Assembly: GCF_001570865.1 (NCBI RefSeq)
Contig: NZ_BCSM01000003.1
Coordinates: 153,824 to 217,823 of the forward strand
Length of the DNA: 64,000 nt
DNA from: Rothia kristinae NBRC 15354
Lineage (GTDB): Bacteria; Actinomycetota; Actinomycetes; Actinomycetales; Micrococcaceae
Direction: 5' to 3'
Shown piece by piece: positions 51,731 to 61,311 of this stretch. Each line of letters opens with the position of its first letter. Positions within the stretch are counted from its first letter, which is position 1. Under the pieces are notes generated by a model. That model worked only from the letters and a program-made list of their open reading frames with translations. It made no database searches and was not told the origin of the DNA. A program made the position numbers and the translations under genes.

Positions 51731-51787
51731 CGGGAGATGCTTCCCATTCCTGGACGTGACACGTCCCGAGATGGGAAGCATCTCCCG
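51731..51787. repeat. Perfect 17-bp inverted repeat between greA and ilvA
   Basis: CGGGAGATGCTTCCCAT at 51731-51747 is matched exactly by its reverse complement at 51771-51787. The 23-base middle contains a second perfect palindrome (GGACGTG-A-CACGTCC). It lies between convergent genes, so a bidirectional terminator is the simplest reading, but no T run follows on either side and the arms are long. Confidence 0.85.
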
Positions 51788-51806
51788 TTGTGCGGCAGGG
51801 GGTGGG

Positions 51807-53057
51807 TCAGTTGATGACTTCGGGGCGGAAGCCCTCGGCCTGGAGGGCCTCCAGGACCTCGTGGGAGTGGTCCTTGCCCTTGGTCTCCATGTCGATGGTG
51901 ATCGACACGTCCCCCATGGACAGCGCCCCGCCGACCCGGGTGTGGTCCACGCCGGTCACGTTCGCATCGCATTCGGCGATGATCCGGGAGATGTCGCGCA
52001 GCTCCCCGGGGTGATCGGTCAGCATGATGCGCACGGTCAGGAAGCGCCCCGCGGCGGACAGGCCCCGCTGGATGACCTTGAGCATCAGCATCGGGTCGAT
52101 GTTGCCCCCGGAGAGCAGGCACACCGTGGTGCCGAGGTTCCCGTAGGCTTCGTTGAGGGTCCCGTTCATCAGGGCCGCGACCCCCACCGCCCCGGCCGGC
52201 TCCACCACGAGCTTGTTCCGCTCCATGAGGAAGATCAGCGCGCGGGCGAGGTCGTCCTCGGAGACCGTGACGACGTCGTCCACCAGCTCCTTGATGATGG
52301 AGAACGGCAGCTGCCCGGGCCGCCCGACCGCGATGCCGTCCGCGATGGTCGACATCTTCTTCAGCGGCACCAGCGCATCCGCGGCCAGCGACGGCGGGTA
52401 GGCGGCCGCGTGCTCCGCCTGCACCCCGATCACCCGGATCGGGCGGCCCTGTCGGGCCGCGAGGGTCTTGGCGGCGATCGCGACCCCGGCCAGCAGCCCG
52501 CCGCCGCCGACGCCGGTGATGATCGTGTCCGCGTCCGGGACCTGCTCAAGCATCTCCAGGCCCAGGGTGCCCTGACCGGCGATGATGTCGGCGTTGTCGA
52601 AGGGGTGGATGAAGGTCTTGCCCGTCTCATCCGCATGCCGCTTGGCCTCGGCCAGCGCCTCGTCGACGGTGGTGCCGTGCAGCACCACCTGGGCCCCGTG
52701 GCCCTGGGTCGCGGCGATCTTGGGCAGGGCCGCTCCCTGCGGCATGTAGATCCTGGCCTCCAGTCCCAGCTTGGACGCGGCCAGCGCGACCCCCTGGGCG
52801 TGGTTGCCCGCCGAGGCGGCGACGACGCCGGCCGCCTTCTGCTCCGGGGTGAGCCGGACCATGCGGTTGTAGGCGCCGCGGACCTTGAAGGACCCGGAGC
52901 GCTGCAGATTCTCGGCCTTCAGGTGCACCGGGGAGCCGATGCGCCGTTCCAGGGCCCGCGAGTGGGCGATCGGCGTGGTCTCGATGATGCCGTCCAGGCG
53001 GTGGGCTGCCTCCTGGATCTGCTCGAAGGTGACGGGCAGCTGCTCCAGCGCGCTCAT
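51807..53057 (-). CDS. ilvA: Threonine ammonia-lyase (threonine deaminase) with ACT domain
   Basis: PLP enzyme converting threonine to 2-oxobutyrate for isoleucine synthesis. 416 residues. The PLP lysine is in SGSFKVRGAYNRM; the glycine-rich loop is VGGGGLLAG. The C-terminal ~75 residues form an ACT-type regulatory domain (LTDHPGELRDISRII). The form resembles the catabolic/short biosynthetic type found in actinobacteria. ATG overlaps the stop of the AI-2E-family gene. Confidence 0.93.
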   Translation of the reverse strand: MSALEQLPVTFEQIQEAAHRLDGIIETTPIAHSRALERRIGSPVHLKAENLQRSGSFKVRGAYNRMVRLTPEQKAAGVVAASAGNHAQGVALAASKLGLEARIYMPQGAALPKIAATQGHGAQVVLHGTTVDEALAEAKRHADETGKTFIHPFDNADIIAGQGTLGLEMLEQVPDADTIITGVGGGGLLAGVAIAAKTLAARQGRPIRVIGVQAEHAAAYPPSLAADALVPLKKMSTIADGIAVGRPGQLPFSIIKELVDDVVTVSEDDLARALIFLMERNKLVVEPAGAVGVAALMNGTLNEAYGNLGTTVCLLSGGNIDPMLMLKVIQRGLSAAGRFLTVRIMLTDHPGELRDISRIIAECDANVTGVDHTRVGGALSMGDVSITIDMETKGKDHSHEVLEALQAEGFRPEVIN

Positions 53058-54352
53058 GCGGTCTGCTCCTCCGGGTGCGCTTCCTCGCGCAGCTTCTCCT
53101 TGGCCTTCTGCTTCAGGGACTTCTTCCTGGCCTTGGCGATCTCCCAGTCGAAGCGGAACGGCTCGGTGCGGATGGCGTCATCCTGCTCCCATTGCCTGCC
53201 GGCCAGATACCGAATCACGGTGTTGAGCACGGCGAGGGCGGGCACGGCGAACACCGCGCCCACGATGCCCAGCAGCGTGGTGCCCACGGCCACGGCCAGG
53301 ACCACGGCCAGCGGGTGCAGGGAGACGGCCTTGCCCATGACCAGGGGCTGCAGCAGGTGCGATTCGATCTGCTGGACCAGCAGAACCGCGGCGAGCATCA
53401 GCACGGCGTTGATGGGCCCGTTGGCCACCAGGGCCAGCAGCACGGCGACCGCGCCGGACAGCAGGGCGCCGATGATCGGGACGAACGAGCTGAGGAAGAC
53501 CAGCACCGCCAGGGGGAAGGCCAGCGGAACCCGGAGGAAGAACGCGGCCAGTCCGATGCCGACGGCGTCGACGAAAGCCACGAAGACCTGGATGCGCGTG
53601 TAGGAGACCAGGGAGTGCCAGCCGCGGCGACCGGCGCCGTTGACGGCCCGGCGCGCGCTCTTCGGGGCGAGGCCGACGAGGAACAGCCAGATCCGCTCCC
53701 CCTCGAGGAGGAAGAAGATCAGCGTGAACAGGCAGATCACGAGGCCCTCGCCCACGTTGCCGGCGGTGGAGCCGAAGCTGGCGGCTCCGGCGAGGATCTG
53801 CGATGAGTTGTCCTTGATCGTCGCGGTCACGGAGCTGATCGCCTGGTCCACCTGGTCCACCGTGACGTGCAGGGGACCGTCGGCCAGCCAGTCCATGAGC
53901 TGGTGGTAGCCGGCCACCACCTGATCGGACAGGTCGGTGAACCCGGATACCAGCTGCTGGCCCACGAGGGTCAGCAGCCCCAGGACCACGACGATCAGAC
54001 CGATCTCGGTGATGGCGGTGGCCCACCCGGAGCCGATGCGGTGCTTGCGCAGCCACCGCACCGCGGGGGTGAGCAGTCCGGCCAGCAGGGCGGCGACCGC
54101 CACCCCCACGAGGATCGTGGAGACGGGGCGGGACAGCCACACGATGACCCCGGCCATGATCAGCACGAACAGCAGCCGCCAGGACCAGGCGGCGGCGGTG
54201 TTCAGGGCGAAGGGGATGTGCGGATCCTGGCGACGGGAGTCCCCGGCCTGCCCGGAGGAGCGGCGGGTCCACGGCTCGGTGGGACGGTCCCCGGGCGGCG
54301 GGGTGGTGATGGGAAGCTGCGGCTCAACCGCGCCGTCCTCGGTGGTGCTCAT
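53054..54352 (-). CDS. AI-2E family transporter (TqsA/PerM type)
   Basis: Polytopic membrane protein, 432 residues; members export small molecules or use ion gradients, and the substrate here is unknown. About eight helices from residue ~52 on. Typical segments: LVGVAVAALLAGLLTPAVRWL, a soluble loop with DQVDQAISSVT, VFLSSFVPIIGALLSG and LVQQIESHLLQPLVMGKAV. ATG at 54352 is supported by GGAG 9 bases upstream. A Lys/Glu-rich C-terminal tail overlaps the start of ilvA (ATGA). Confidence 0.88.
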   Translation of the reverse strand: MSTTEDGAVEPQLPITTPPPGDRPTEPWTRRSSGQAGDSRRQDPHIPFALNTAAAWSWRLLFVLIMAGVIVWLSRPVSTILVGVAVAALLAGLLTPAVRWLRKHRIGSGWATAITEIGLIVVVLGLLTLVGQQLVSGFTDLSDQVVAGYHQLMDWLADGPLHVTVDQVDQAISSVTATIKDNSSQILAGAASFGSTAGNVGEGLVICLFTLIFFLLEGERIWLFLVGLAPKSARRAVNGAGRRGWHSLVSYTRIQVFVAFVDAVGIGLAAFFLRVPLAFPLAVLVFLSSFVPIIGALLSGAVAVLLALVANGPINAVLMLAAVLLVQQIESHLLQPLVMGKAVSLHPLAVVLAVAVGTTLLGIVGAVFAVPALAVLNTVIRYLAGRQWEQDDAIRTEPFRFDWEIAKARKKSLKQKAKEKLREEAHPEEQTA

Positions 54353-54392
54353 CGGCGGGTTCTCCAAGGGTTCAGGGATGGGTGGAAGGGAT

Positions 54393-54418
54393 CCGCACGG
54401 CACCGGGCCCCGGTGCGG
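54393..54418 (-). terminator. Hairpin after the Bax-inhibitor-type gene
   Basis: GCACCGGGCCCCGGTGC at 54400-54416 is a perfect palindrome, with CCGC and GCGG flanks. On the minus strand it is followed by ATCCCTTCC. It lies about 60 bases past the stop of the gene. Confidence 0.5.
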
Positions 54419-54478
54419 AAGCCGCCGTCTCGGCGGTGCTTGCGCGCCCGGGGCCCGATGGCCGGGGGTGGGAGGGGG

Positions 54479-55366
54479 TCAGTCGTCGCTGCGCATGAAG
54501 TAGCTGAACAGGCGCAGGATCTCAATGTAGAGCCAGACGAGGGTCACGATCAGGCCGAAGGCCAGGCGCCAGGATTCCTTCTCCGGGACGCCCGCGCGCA
54601 GAGCCTCGTCGATGTTCTGGAAGTCCGCGATCAGGCTGATCGCGGCCATCGCCACGACGATCAGGCCCAGCGGGATGCCCAGGGGGATGCCGAAGATCTC
54701 GACGTCGCGCATCGAGGAGCCGGTGATCATCCCGAAGACGAAGTTGCCCACCAGGAACACCAGGTAGGCGATCATCCCGATGCCCAGGATCGCGACCATC
54801 CGCTGGGACAGGCGCACCCCGGCCTTGGCGTAGAGCATCAGCATCCCGATGAACACGACCACGGTGGCCAGCACCGCGTTGACGACGATCCCGCCGTACT
54901 GGGCTTCGAAGACCCCGGAGATCGCCCCGAGCAGCAGTCCCTCGGCCACGGCGTAGACCATGGTCAGCACCGGGGAGACGTTCCTCTTGAAGACCACCAC
55001 GAGTCCGACGACCAGACCCACGATCCCGCCGAGGAAGCCCAGACCGGGGACGAACCAGCCCACGACCGCGCCCACGATGACCAGGCCCAGCAGGGACAGG
55101 GTCTTCGCGACGACGTCGTTGAGGGTGGCCCGCCGGGTGTCGGCCGGGGTCGCCGAGGGGGCCTGGTACATCCGGTTCAGCTGTTCGGCGTCGGCGGTCT
55201 GCGGACCGGGCTGTGCGGCGGCGGGGTTCGGCGCCGCGTACGGGGAGGGTGCCTGGGTGGTCGTCGCCCGCCCGGCGCCGTCGTAGTAGTCCAGCGGCTG
55301 GTTCGCGTAGGGGTTCTTCTGCGCCTCGGTGCTGAGACGGCTGATCAGGGGGTTGCCTCTGGCCAT
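54479..55366 (-). CDS. Bax inhibitor-1/YccA family membrane protein
   Basis: Seven-helix membrane protein of the BI-1/YccA group, 295 residues; bacterial members may leak calcium or regulate FtsH, which is family knowledge. The ~90 N-terminal residues are Pro/Ala/Gln-rich and cytoplasmic (KNPYANQPLDYYDGAGRA). The helices run from TLSLLGLVIVGAVVGWFVP onward, ending with LFSYFMRSDD. ATG 55366 is used; ATG 55378 has AGGAG immediately adjacent, so the start is uncertain by four codons. Confidence 0.9.
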   Translation of the reverse strand: MARGNPLISRLSTEAQKNPYANQPLDYYDGAGRATTTQAPSPYAAPNPAAAQPGPQTADAEQLNRMYQAPSATPADTRRATLNDVVAKTLSLLGLVIVGAVVGWFVPGLGFLGGIVGLVVGLVVVFKRNVSPVLTMVYAVAEGLLLGAISGVFEAQYGGIVVNAVLATVVVFIGMLMLYAKAGVRLSQRMVAILGIGMIAYLVFLVGNFVFGMITGSSMRDVEIFGIPLGIPLGLIVVAMAAISLIADFQNIDEALRAGVPEKESWRLAFGLIVTLVWLYIEILRLFSYFMRSDD

Positions 55367-55568
55367 GGGTGTTCTCATCTCCTGAGAGTGTTCGCTCACG
55401 GTCGTCGACGGCATCGCTGGCGACGGCCGCCGCGCGGACCACAGGCTGCGCAGACGACCACGACACGTCGCGGCCCAGTCTACAAGGCGGCGGCGCCTGC
55501 GGGCAGGCCCGGGCCGGCGGGTATCGCCCACAGCGTGAGCGTGAGGCGCCCCGAGGCGACGGTCGCGG

Positions 55569-55642
55569 TGCCCCAGGTGGGACTCGAACCCACACTGCGC
55601 AGATTTTAAGTCAGCTGCCTCTGCCGATTGGGCTACTGGGGC
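55569..55642 (-). tRNA. tRNA-Leu (anticodon TAA), short variable arm
   Basis: The minus-strand 74-base gene has acceptor GCCCCAG/CTGGGGC, D arm with GCC/GGC, anticodon loop CTTAAAA with anticodon TAA, T arm GTGGG-TTCGAGT-CCCAC and discriminator A. Only 5 bases (GCAGT) separate the anticodon stem from the T arm, whereas leucine tRNAs normally have a long variable arm. The anticodon stem GCTGA/TCTGC has one T-T mismatch. CCA is not encoded. Confidence 0.8.
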
Positions 55643-55737
55643 GCAGGGGGCGGCCCGCCGACGCCGGGGCGCCGGGAGCCGCCCGCGCGGTGCGTCCCCT
55701 CGCGGGAGAGGACGCACCGCGCGGAGCCGAGACCGGG

Positions 55738-57126
55738 CTAGAGCCGGGCCTTCTTGGCCTCCGGGGCGTTGCCGGTGGCGGCCAGGAACGGCAGGCGCGG
55801 ATCCCGGGCGTGGCGGATCGGGGTGGTGTCCCGGCCGAACACGGTGGACAGGATCCAGTTCGCGCCCACGCGGGCGGAGCGCTCCGCGGTGGGGATCGCG
55901 TAGCCGTGGTAGAGGCGGTGCATCAGCCAGGCCAGCGGACCCTCGAAGGAACGGCCCTTGATGTTGGCCACGCCCTTGTACGCCCCGAGCCCGGCGACCG
56001 CACCGAGGTTCTCGTGGTAGTAGTCCTCCAGCTGTCCGCCGCTGCGGGAGGCCAGCAGGTTCTTGGCCAGGCGCACGCCCTGGCGGGAGGCGTGCTGGGC
56101 GTTGGGCACGCAGAACCCGCCGACGCCGCCGCCGGTCAGGTCCGGCACCGCGGCGTTGTCCCCGGCGGCCCAGGCGCCCTCCACGGGGCCGTCGTCGCCG
56201 GTCACGCGCAGGTCGGCGCCCACGCGCACGCGCCCGCGTTCATCCAGCGGCAGGTCCGAGTTCTTCAGGAACGGCGCGGCCTGCACGCCGGCGGTCCAGA
56301 TCAGGGTGTCGGCCTCGACCACCCCGGCCGAGGACTTTTCGGACATGTTCACCAGCTTCAGGGTGTGCCCGTCCTCCACCTCCCCGAGGGAGGTGTTCAG
56401 CAGGACCTCGATGCCGCGGGCGCGCAGGTGCGCGACGACCGACTCGGCCCGAGCCTCCGGGACCTCCGGCATGATCCGGCCCATGGCCTCGACCAGCACG
56501 AAGCGCAGGTCGCTGGAGCGCAGCTGGGAGGTGCGCTCCACGGCGTCGCGGGCCATGTCCTCGATCTCGCCGATCGTCTCGATGCCGGCGAAGCCGCCGC
56601 CGACGACCACGAAGGTCAGGGCTCGACGTCGGGCGTCTTCGTCCTTGAGCAGGCTGGCGACCTCGATGCGCTCGAGCACCCAGTTGCGCACGTGCTCGGC
56701 CTCTTCGATGCTCTTCATGCCGATCGCGGCGTCGGCCAGGCCCGGAATCGGGAAGGCGCGGGTCACGGATCCGGCGGCGACCACGATCTGGTCGTAGGTC
56801 AGCTCGTAGGTGTCGCCCGCGTCGATGCCGCGCAGGGTCGCGGTGCGGTTGCGGTGGTCGATCTTCTCCACGTGCGCGGCGAGGATCTCGCTGTCGCGCA
56901 GGTGCTGGCGCAGCGGGACCACGGCGTGACGGGACTCGATCGAGCCGCCGGCCACCTCCGGCAGGAACGGCAGGTAGGTCATATAGGGGTTGGGATCCAC
57001 GACGGTGACGACGCCGCCGGAGGCCTTGACGTCCTTCTGGATCCGGGAGGCGACGGTCAGGCCGACATAGCCGCCGCCGACCACGAGAATACGGGGGCGA
57101 TCGTTCGCCAGGTGGTTGAAAGCCAT
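55738..57126 (-). CDS. ndh: Type II NADH dehydrogenase (NAD(P)/FAD-dependent oxidoreductase)
   Basis: Membrane-associated non-proton-pumping NADH:quinone oxidoreductase. 462 residues. The FAD GxGxxG is ILVVGGGYVGLT and the NADH GxGxxG is FVVVGGGFAGIE; AAGDNAAVP and the conserved quinone-side region follow. The C-terminus has LAWLMHRLYHGYAIPT, an amphipathic membrane-binding region typical of Ndh-2. The ATG at 57126 is exactly 7 bases after a TAGCAT -10, so leaderless. No adjacent respiratory genes. Confidence 0.9.
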   Translation of the reverse strand: MAFNHLANDRPRILVVGGGYVGLTVASRIQKDVKASGGVVTVVDPNPYMTYLPFLPEVAGGSIESRHAVVPLRQHLRDSEILAAHVEKIDHRNRTATLRGIDAGDTYELTYDQIVVAAGSVTRAFPIPGLADAAIGMKSIEEAEHVRNWVLERIEVASLLKDEDARRRALTFVVVGGGFAGIETIGEIEDMARDAVERTSQLRSSDLRFVLVEAMGRIMPEVPEARAESVVAHLRARGIEVLLNTSLGEVEDGHTLKLVNMSEKSSAGVVEADTLIWTAGVQAAPFLKNSDLPLDERGRVRVGADLRVTGDDGPVEGAWAAGDNAAVPDLTGGGVGGFCVPNAQHASRQGVRLAKNLLASRSGGQLEDYYHENLGAVAGLGAYKGVANIKGRSFEGPLAWLMHRLYHGYAIPTAERSARVGANWILSTVFGRDTTPIRHARDPRLPFLAATGNAPEAKKARL

Positions 57127-57133
57127 GGTGAGA

Positions 57134-57139
57134 ATGCTA
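57134..57139 (-). promoter_or_regulatory. -10 element of ndh
   Basis: TAGCAT followed by 7 bases (TCTCACC) and the ATG at 57126; predicted leaderless. Confidence 0.6.
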
Positions 57140-57287
57140 CTCCTTGCGCTGGAGGGGTGGGCCCGTGGCGCCGCGGCGGGGATGGCCCCCGCGACGCCGG
57201 ACCGGACGGTTCACCCGCCCCATCCTGCCACCGTGATGGCGCCCATGCCATCCCCCGTGCGAACTCGGGCCGCGGGGCGCGCGCCGC

Positions 57288-58241
57288 TCAGGAGAGCAGG
57301 GACAGGGCGATGCCGTCGAGGATGTCCTGCTCGGAGGTCACCGCGCCGCGGATCCGGCCCTCGGTCAGCTCCCCGATCCGCTGGGCGATCCGAGCCCAGA
57401 TCTGCGCCCCCGCCCCGATGACGTCCTCCCGCCCGATCGGCATGTACTCCAGGTCCGAACGCTGCTCCCGGGTCATCCGCGTCAGCTCCCCGGCCGCCGC
57501 GGTGATCTCCTCGATGCCCAGCTCGGCCCCGTGCACGGCCTGGGAGTCGTAGCGCCGCAGGCCCAGGGCCCGGGCGGTCACGGTGGTCACGGACCCGGCC
57601 ACCCCGATCAGTCGGGTCGCGGTGTCCAGCGGGACGGTCTCCAGGGTGGCTTCCACGGCGGCGTCGACGTCCTCGACCAGGCGGCGCAGCTGGGCCTCGG
57701 TGGGCGGGTTCGAGCTGAGGTAGCGCTCGGTCAGGCGCACGGAGCCGATATCGAGGGACCGAGCGGCGATCACCCCGTCGGCCTCGCCCAGCACGAACTC
57801 CGTGGACCCGCCCCCGATGTCCACGACGAGGCTGCGACCCTCGGCGGTCTGCGGCACGGCGGCCGCGGCCCCGGCGAAGGAGAGCCGGGCCTCCTCGTCC
57901 CCGCTGATGACCTCGGGTTCGATCCCCAGCCGCTCCCGGATCCCCGCGGCGAAGGCCCGCCGGTTGCCGGCGTCGCGGCTCGCGGAGGTCGCGACCATGC
58001 GCACCCGGTCCACGTCGTGGCGGCGCAGCTGCTCGGCGTAGGCGCCGGCGGCCTCGAAGGTGCGCTGGAGGGCCTCCTCGGAGAGCCAGCCGGTCGCGTC
58101 CACCCCGGCCCCGAGGCGCACGATGCGCATCTCGCGCACGACGTCGCGCAGCCGGGGCGGGGCCCCGGGGTTCCCGGGCTCGGCGTCGGCGATGAGCAGA
58201 CGGATGGAGTTGGTGCCGCAGTCGATGGCGCCCACGCGCAT
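57288..58241 (-). CDS. Ppx/GppA family exopolyphosphatase
   Basis: Hydrolyses polyphosphate or pppGpp. 317 residues, the short two-domain actinobacterial form (Ppx1-like). ASKHA-fold phosphate-binding motifs: GAIDCGTNSIRLLIAD at the N-terminus, and VVDIGGGSTEFVLG. ATS-type ATSASRDAGNR and IGVAGSVTT also fit. ATG at 58241. Downstream of eno-ftsB-DUF501 on the same strand, the conserved actinobacterial order. Confidence 0.92.
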   Translation of the reverse strand: MRVGAIDCGTNSIRLLIADAEPGNPGAPPRLRDVVREMRIVRLGAGVDATGWLSEEALQRTFEAAGAYAEQLRRHDVDRVRMVATSASRDAGNRRAFAAGIRERLGIEPEVISGDEEARLSFAGAAAAVPQTAEGRSLVVDIGGGSTEFVLGEADGVIAARSLDIGSVRLTERYLSSNPPTEAQLRRLVEDVDAAVEATLETVPLDTATRLIGVAGSVTTVTARALGLRRYDSQAVHGAELGIEEITAAAGELTRMTREQRSDLEYMPIGREDVIGAGAQIWARIAQRIGELTEGRIRGAVTSEQDILDGIALSLLS

Positions 58242-58283
58242 GGTCGGGTCCTTCCCGTGGTGTCTCGGCAGGGGTGGGGCGTA

Positions 58284-58967
58284 TCAGTCCTGGTCGCGCC
58301 AGGCGGGATCGCAGGCGCAGCGGTAAGGAGACCAGGAGGCCTCCACGGCCTCCAGGGTCTCATCCCCCAGGGGGTTGATGCCGGTCCCCACGGCCAGGGT
58401 ATGTCCGAGCAGGGCGTGCAGGCACTTGACCCGCACGGGCATGCCCCCGACGGAGACGCCCTCGATCTCGGGAACCTCCCCGGTGCCGGCCAGACGCCCG
58501 ATCCGCTCCCGGCGGGCCAGGTAGTCCTCGTGGGCGGCGCGATAGGCCGCGGCCAGCCGCTCATCCCGGCCCAGCCGCTCGGTCATCTGCGCCATGACCC
58601 CGGCGGCCTCCAGCCGGGAGGCGGCCTGGGTGGCCCCGGGGTGGGCCAGGTAGAAGACGGTCGGGAACGGGCTGCCCCCGGACAGCCGCGGGGCGGTCGC
58701 GGCCACGAGCGGGTTCCCGCACACGCAGCGGGCCGGGATCTCCACGACGTCGCGCACCGGGCGGCCCAGCATCCGGGTCAGGACCCGCAGGTCCTGGGCG
58801 GTGGGCTCCAGCCTGGTCTCGTCGACGCCGACGCCGGTCGCGGGGCGCACCTCGTGCCCGACGCCGGTCGGGGCCTGCGTGGGCTCGGTATCGCGGTGCT
58901 CGGCGTCACCGGAGGTGGCGTTCGGGGTGGAGCTGGGGGAGGACGGGTCCTGGGGCGAGGGGCTCAA
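58284..58967 (-). CDS. DUF501 family protein
   Basis: 227 residues, actinobacterial protein of unknown role found between the FtsB-like and Ppx genes. The conserved core (about 75-225) has CxC motifs RCVCGNPLVAA and YRCACDPAW plus VKCLHALLGHTLAVG, suggesting a metal site; the first ~70 residues are Ser/Pro/Thr-rich. TTG at 58967 has GGAG 6 bases upstream; a more distal ATG would add a poorly conserved extension. Confidence 0.88.
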   Translation of the reverse strand: MSPSPQDPSSPSSTPNATSGDAEHRDTEPTQAPTGVGHEVRPATGVGVDETRLEPTAQDLRVLTRMLGRPVRDVVEIPARCVCGNPLVAATAPRLSGGSPFPTVFYLAHPGATQAASRLEAAGVMAQMTERLGRDERLAAAYRAAHEDYLARRERIGRLAGTGEVPEIEGVSVGGMPVRVKCLHALLGHTLAVGTGINPLGDETLEAVEASWSPYRCACDPAWRDQD

Positions 58968-58999
58968 CAGGGTCTCCTGGGGTCGGTGGGGCAAGGGGG

Positions 59000-59599
59000 T
59001 CAGCGGGTTCCGGCCACGGATTCCCACAGGGTGGTCCCCCAGTCGGGATGGCCCTGGGCCGCGGCCTCCGCGGAGGAGTCATCGGCCTGGGCCTGGCCCT
59101 CCTGCTGGCCGATGACCATGTACGGGGTCTGCCCCGGGTCCACGTACATCAGCCGCTCACGAGCCTGCTGGCGGACGTAGTCATCCGAGTCCCAGCGCTT
59201 CTTCTGCTCCTCCAGGTCCGCCTGCTGGGACTGCAGGTCGGCGATGTCCCGGTGCAGGGACTGGATCTCGGCCTGCTGGGCGAAGTAGCGGTGCACGGTG
59301 GGCGCCAGCGGCACCACGAGCACGGCCGCGATCAGCAGCAGCAGGAGGGTGCGCCCGGAGAAGGAGCGGGCGGCCACCGGCTCCAGGGTGGGATGGCGAT
59401 CCTCCTGCTCGGACCAGTCCTCGGCGCCGACCAGCGCACCCTGGGGGTCCTCCTGCTCGACCAGCTCCACCTCGGGCGGCCGCTCGGAGTCCGCCGGTCG
59501 GGTCGGTCGAGGTGCCGTCGGGCGGGATGCGGGGGCGCTGCGGACGGGGGTCCGGGTGTAGCCGAGCCAGCGGGCCGCGCCGCGCAGCGGATTCCTCAT
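59000..59599 (-). CDS. Septum formation initiator family protein (FtsB/DivIC type)
   Basis: Bitopic divisome protein, 199 residues. Cytoplasmic N-terminus of ~78 residues (Arg/Pro/Glu-rich, unusually long), one membrane helix (about 80-97: TLLLLLIAAVLVVPLAPTV), then a coiled coil (about 105-140: QAEIQSLHRDIADLQSQQAD) and the conserved YVRQQARERLMYVDPGQTPYMVI. The ATG at 59599 has GGGAGAGG upstream. Operon with DUF501 and ppx. Confidence 0.9.
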   Translation of the reverse strand: MRNPLRGAARWLGYTRTPVRSAPASRPTAPRPTRPADSERPPEVELVEQEDPQGALVGAEDWSEQEDRHPTLEPVAARSFSGRTLLLLLIAAVLVVPLAPTVHRYFAQQAEIQSLHRDIADLQSQQADLEEQKKRWDSDDYVRQQARERLMYVDPGQTPYMVIGQQEGQAQADDSSAEAAAQGHPDWGTTLWESVAGTR

Positions 59600-59716
59600 C
59601 GTGGGACTGCCCCTCTCCCCTGTCGGCGCGGACCGGGGCCCGCGCCGGCGGTGTCCTTGCGGATCCCGGCCTCGGAAGCGGCCCGGACCCGCGCGGGTCT
59701 GCTGACCCGCCCGCCC

Positions 59717-59722
59717 AGTCTA
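59717..59722 (-). promoter_or_regulatory. -10 element of the ftsB-like operon
   Basis: TAGACT on the minus strand about 118 bases before the ATG at 59599, directly after the eno terminator. Confidence 0.5.
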
Positions 59723-59729
59723 GCGAAGA

Positions 59730-59795
59730 ACGACGCCGCCCAGCGCCGTCGCCCCCTCGGGTCGCGAGGGGACGGCGAGCACCGGGCGGCGTCGT
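59730..59795 (-). terminator. Strong terminator of eno
   Basis: Twelve-base perfect inverted repeat (ACGACGCCGCCC / GGGCGGCGTCGT) enclosing a second stem around CCCTCG/CGAGGG. On the minus strand it is followed by TTCTTCG. It lies about 60 bases past the eno stop. Confidence 0.85.
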
Positions 59796-59854
59796 CTCTC
59801 AGCGCGCTCAGCGCGCGCGGGCGGGCTCCGCGGCTCATCGGCCGCGGGTCCGGA

Positions 59855-61237
<1,383 letters not shown>

Positions 61238-61311
61238 TCACACAGAGTTTCAGGGAAACCCAACTGGACGGCTCGGGAGGAGGCCGAACGGACCGGGGCC
61301 GACGCCGCGGC

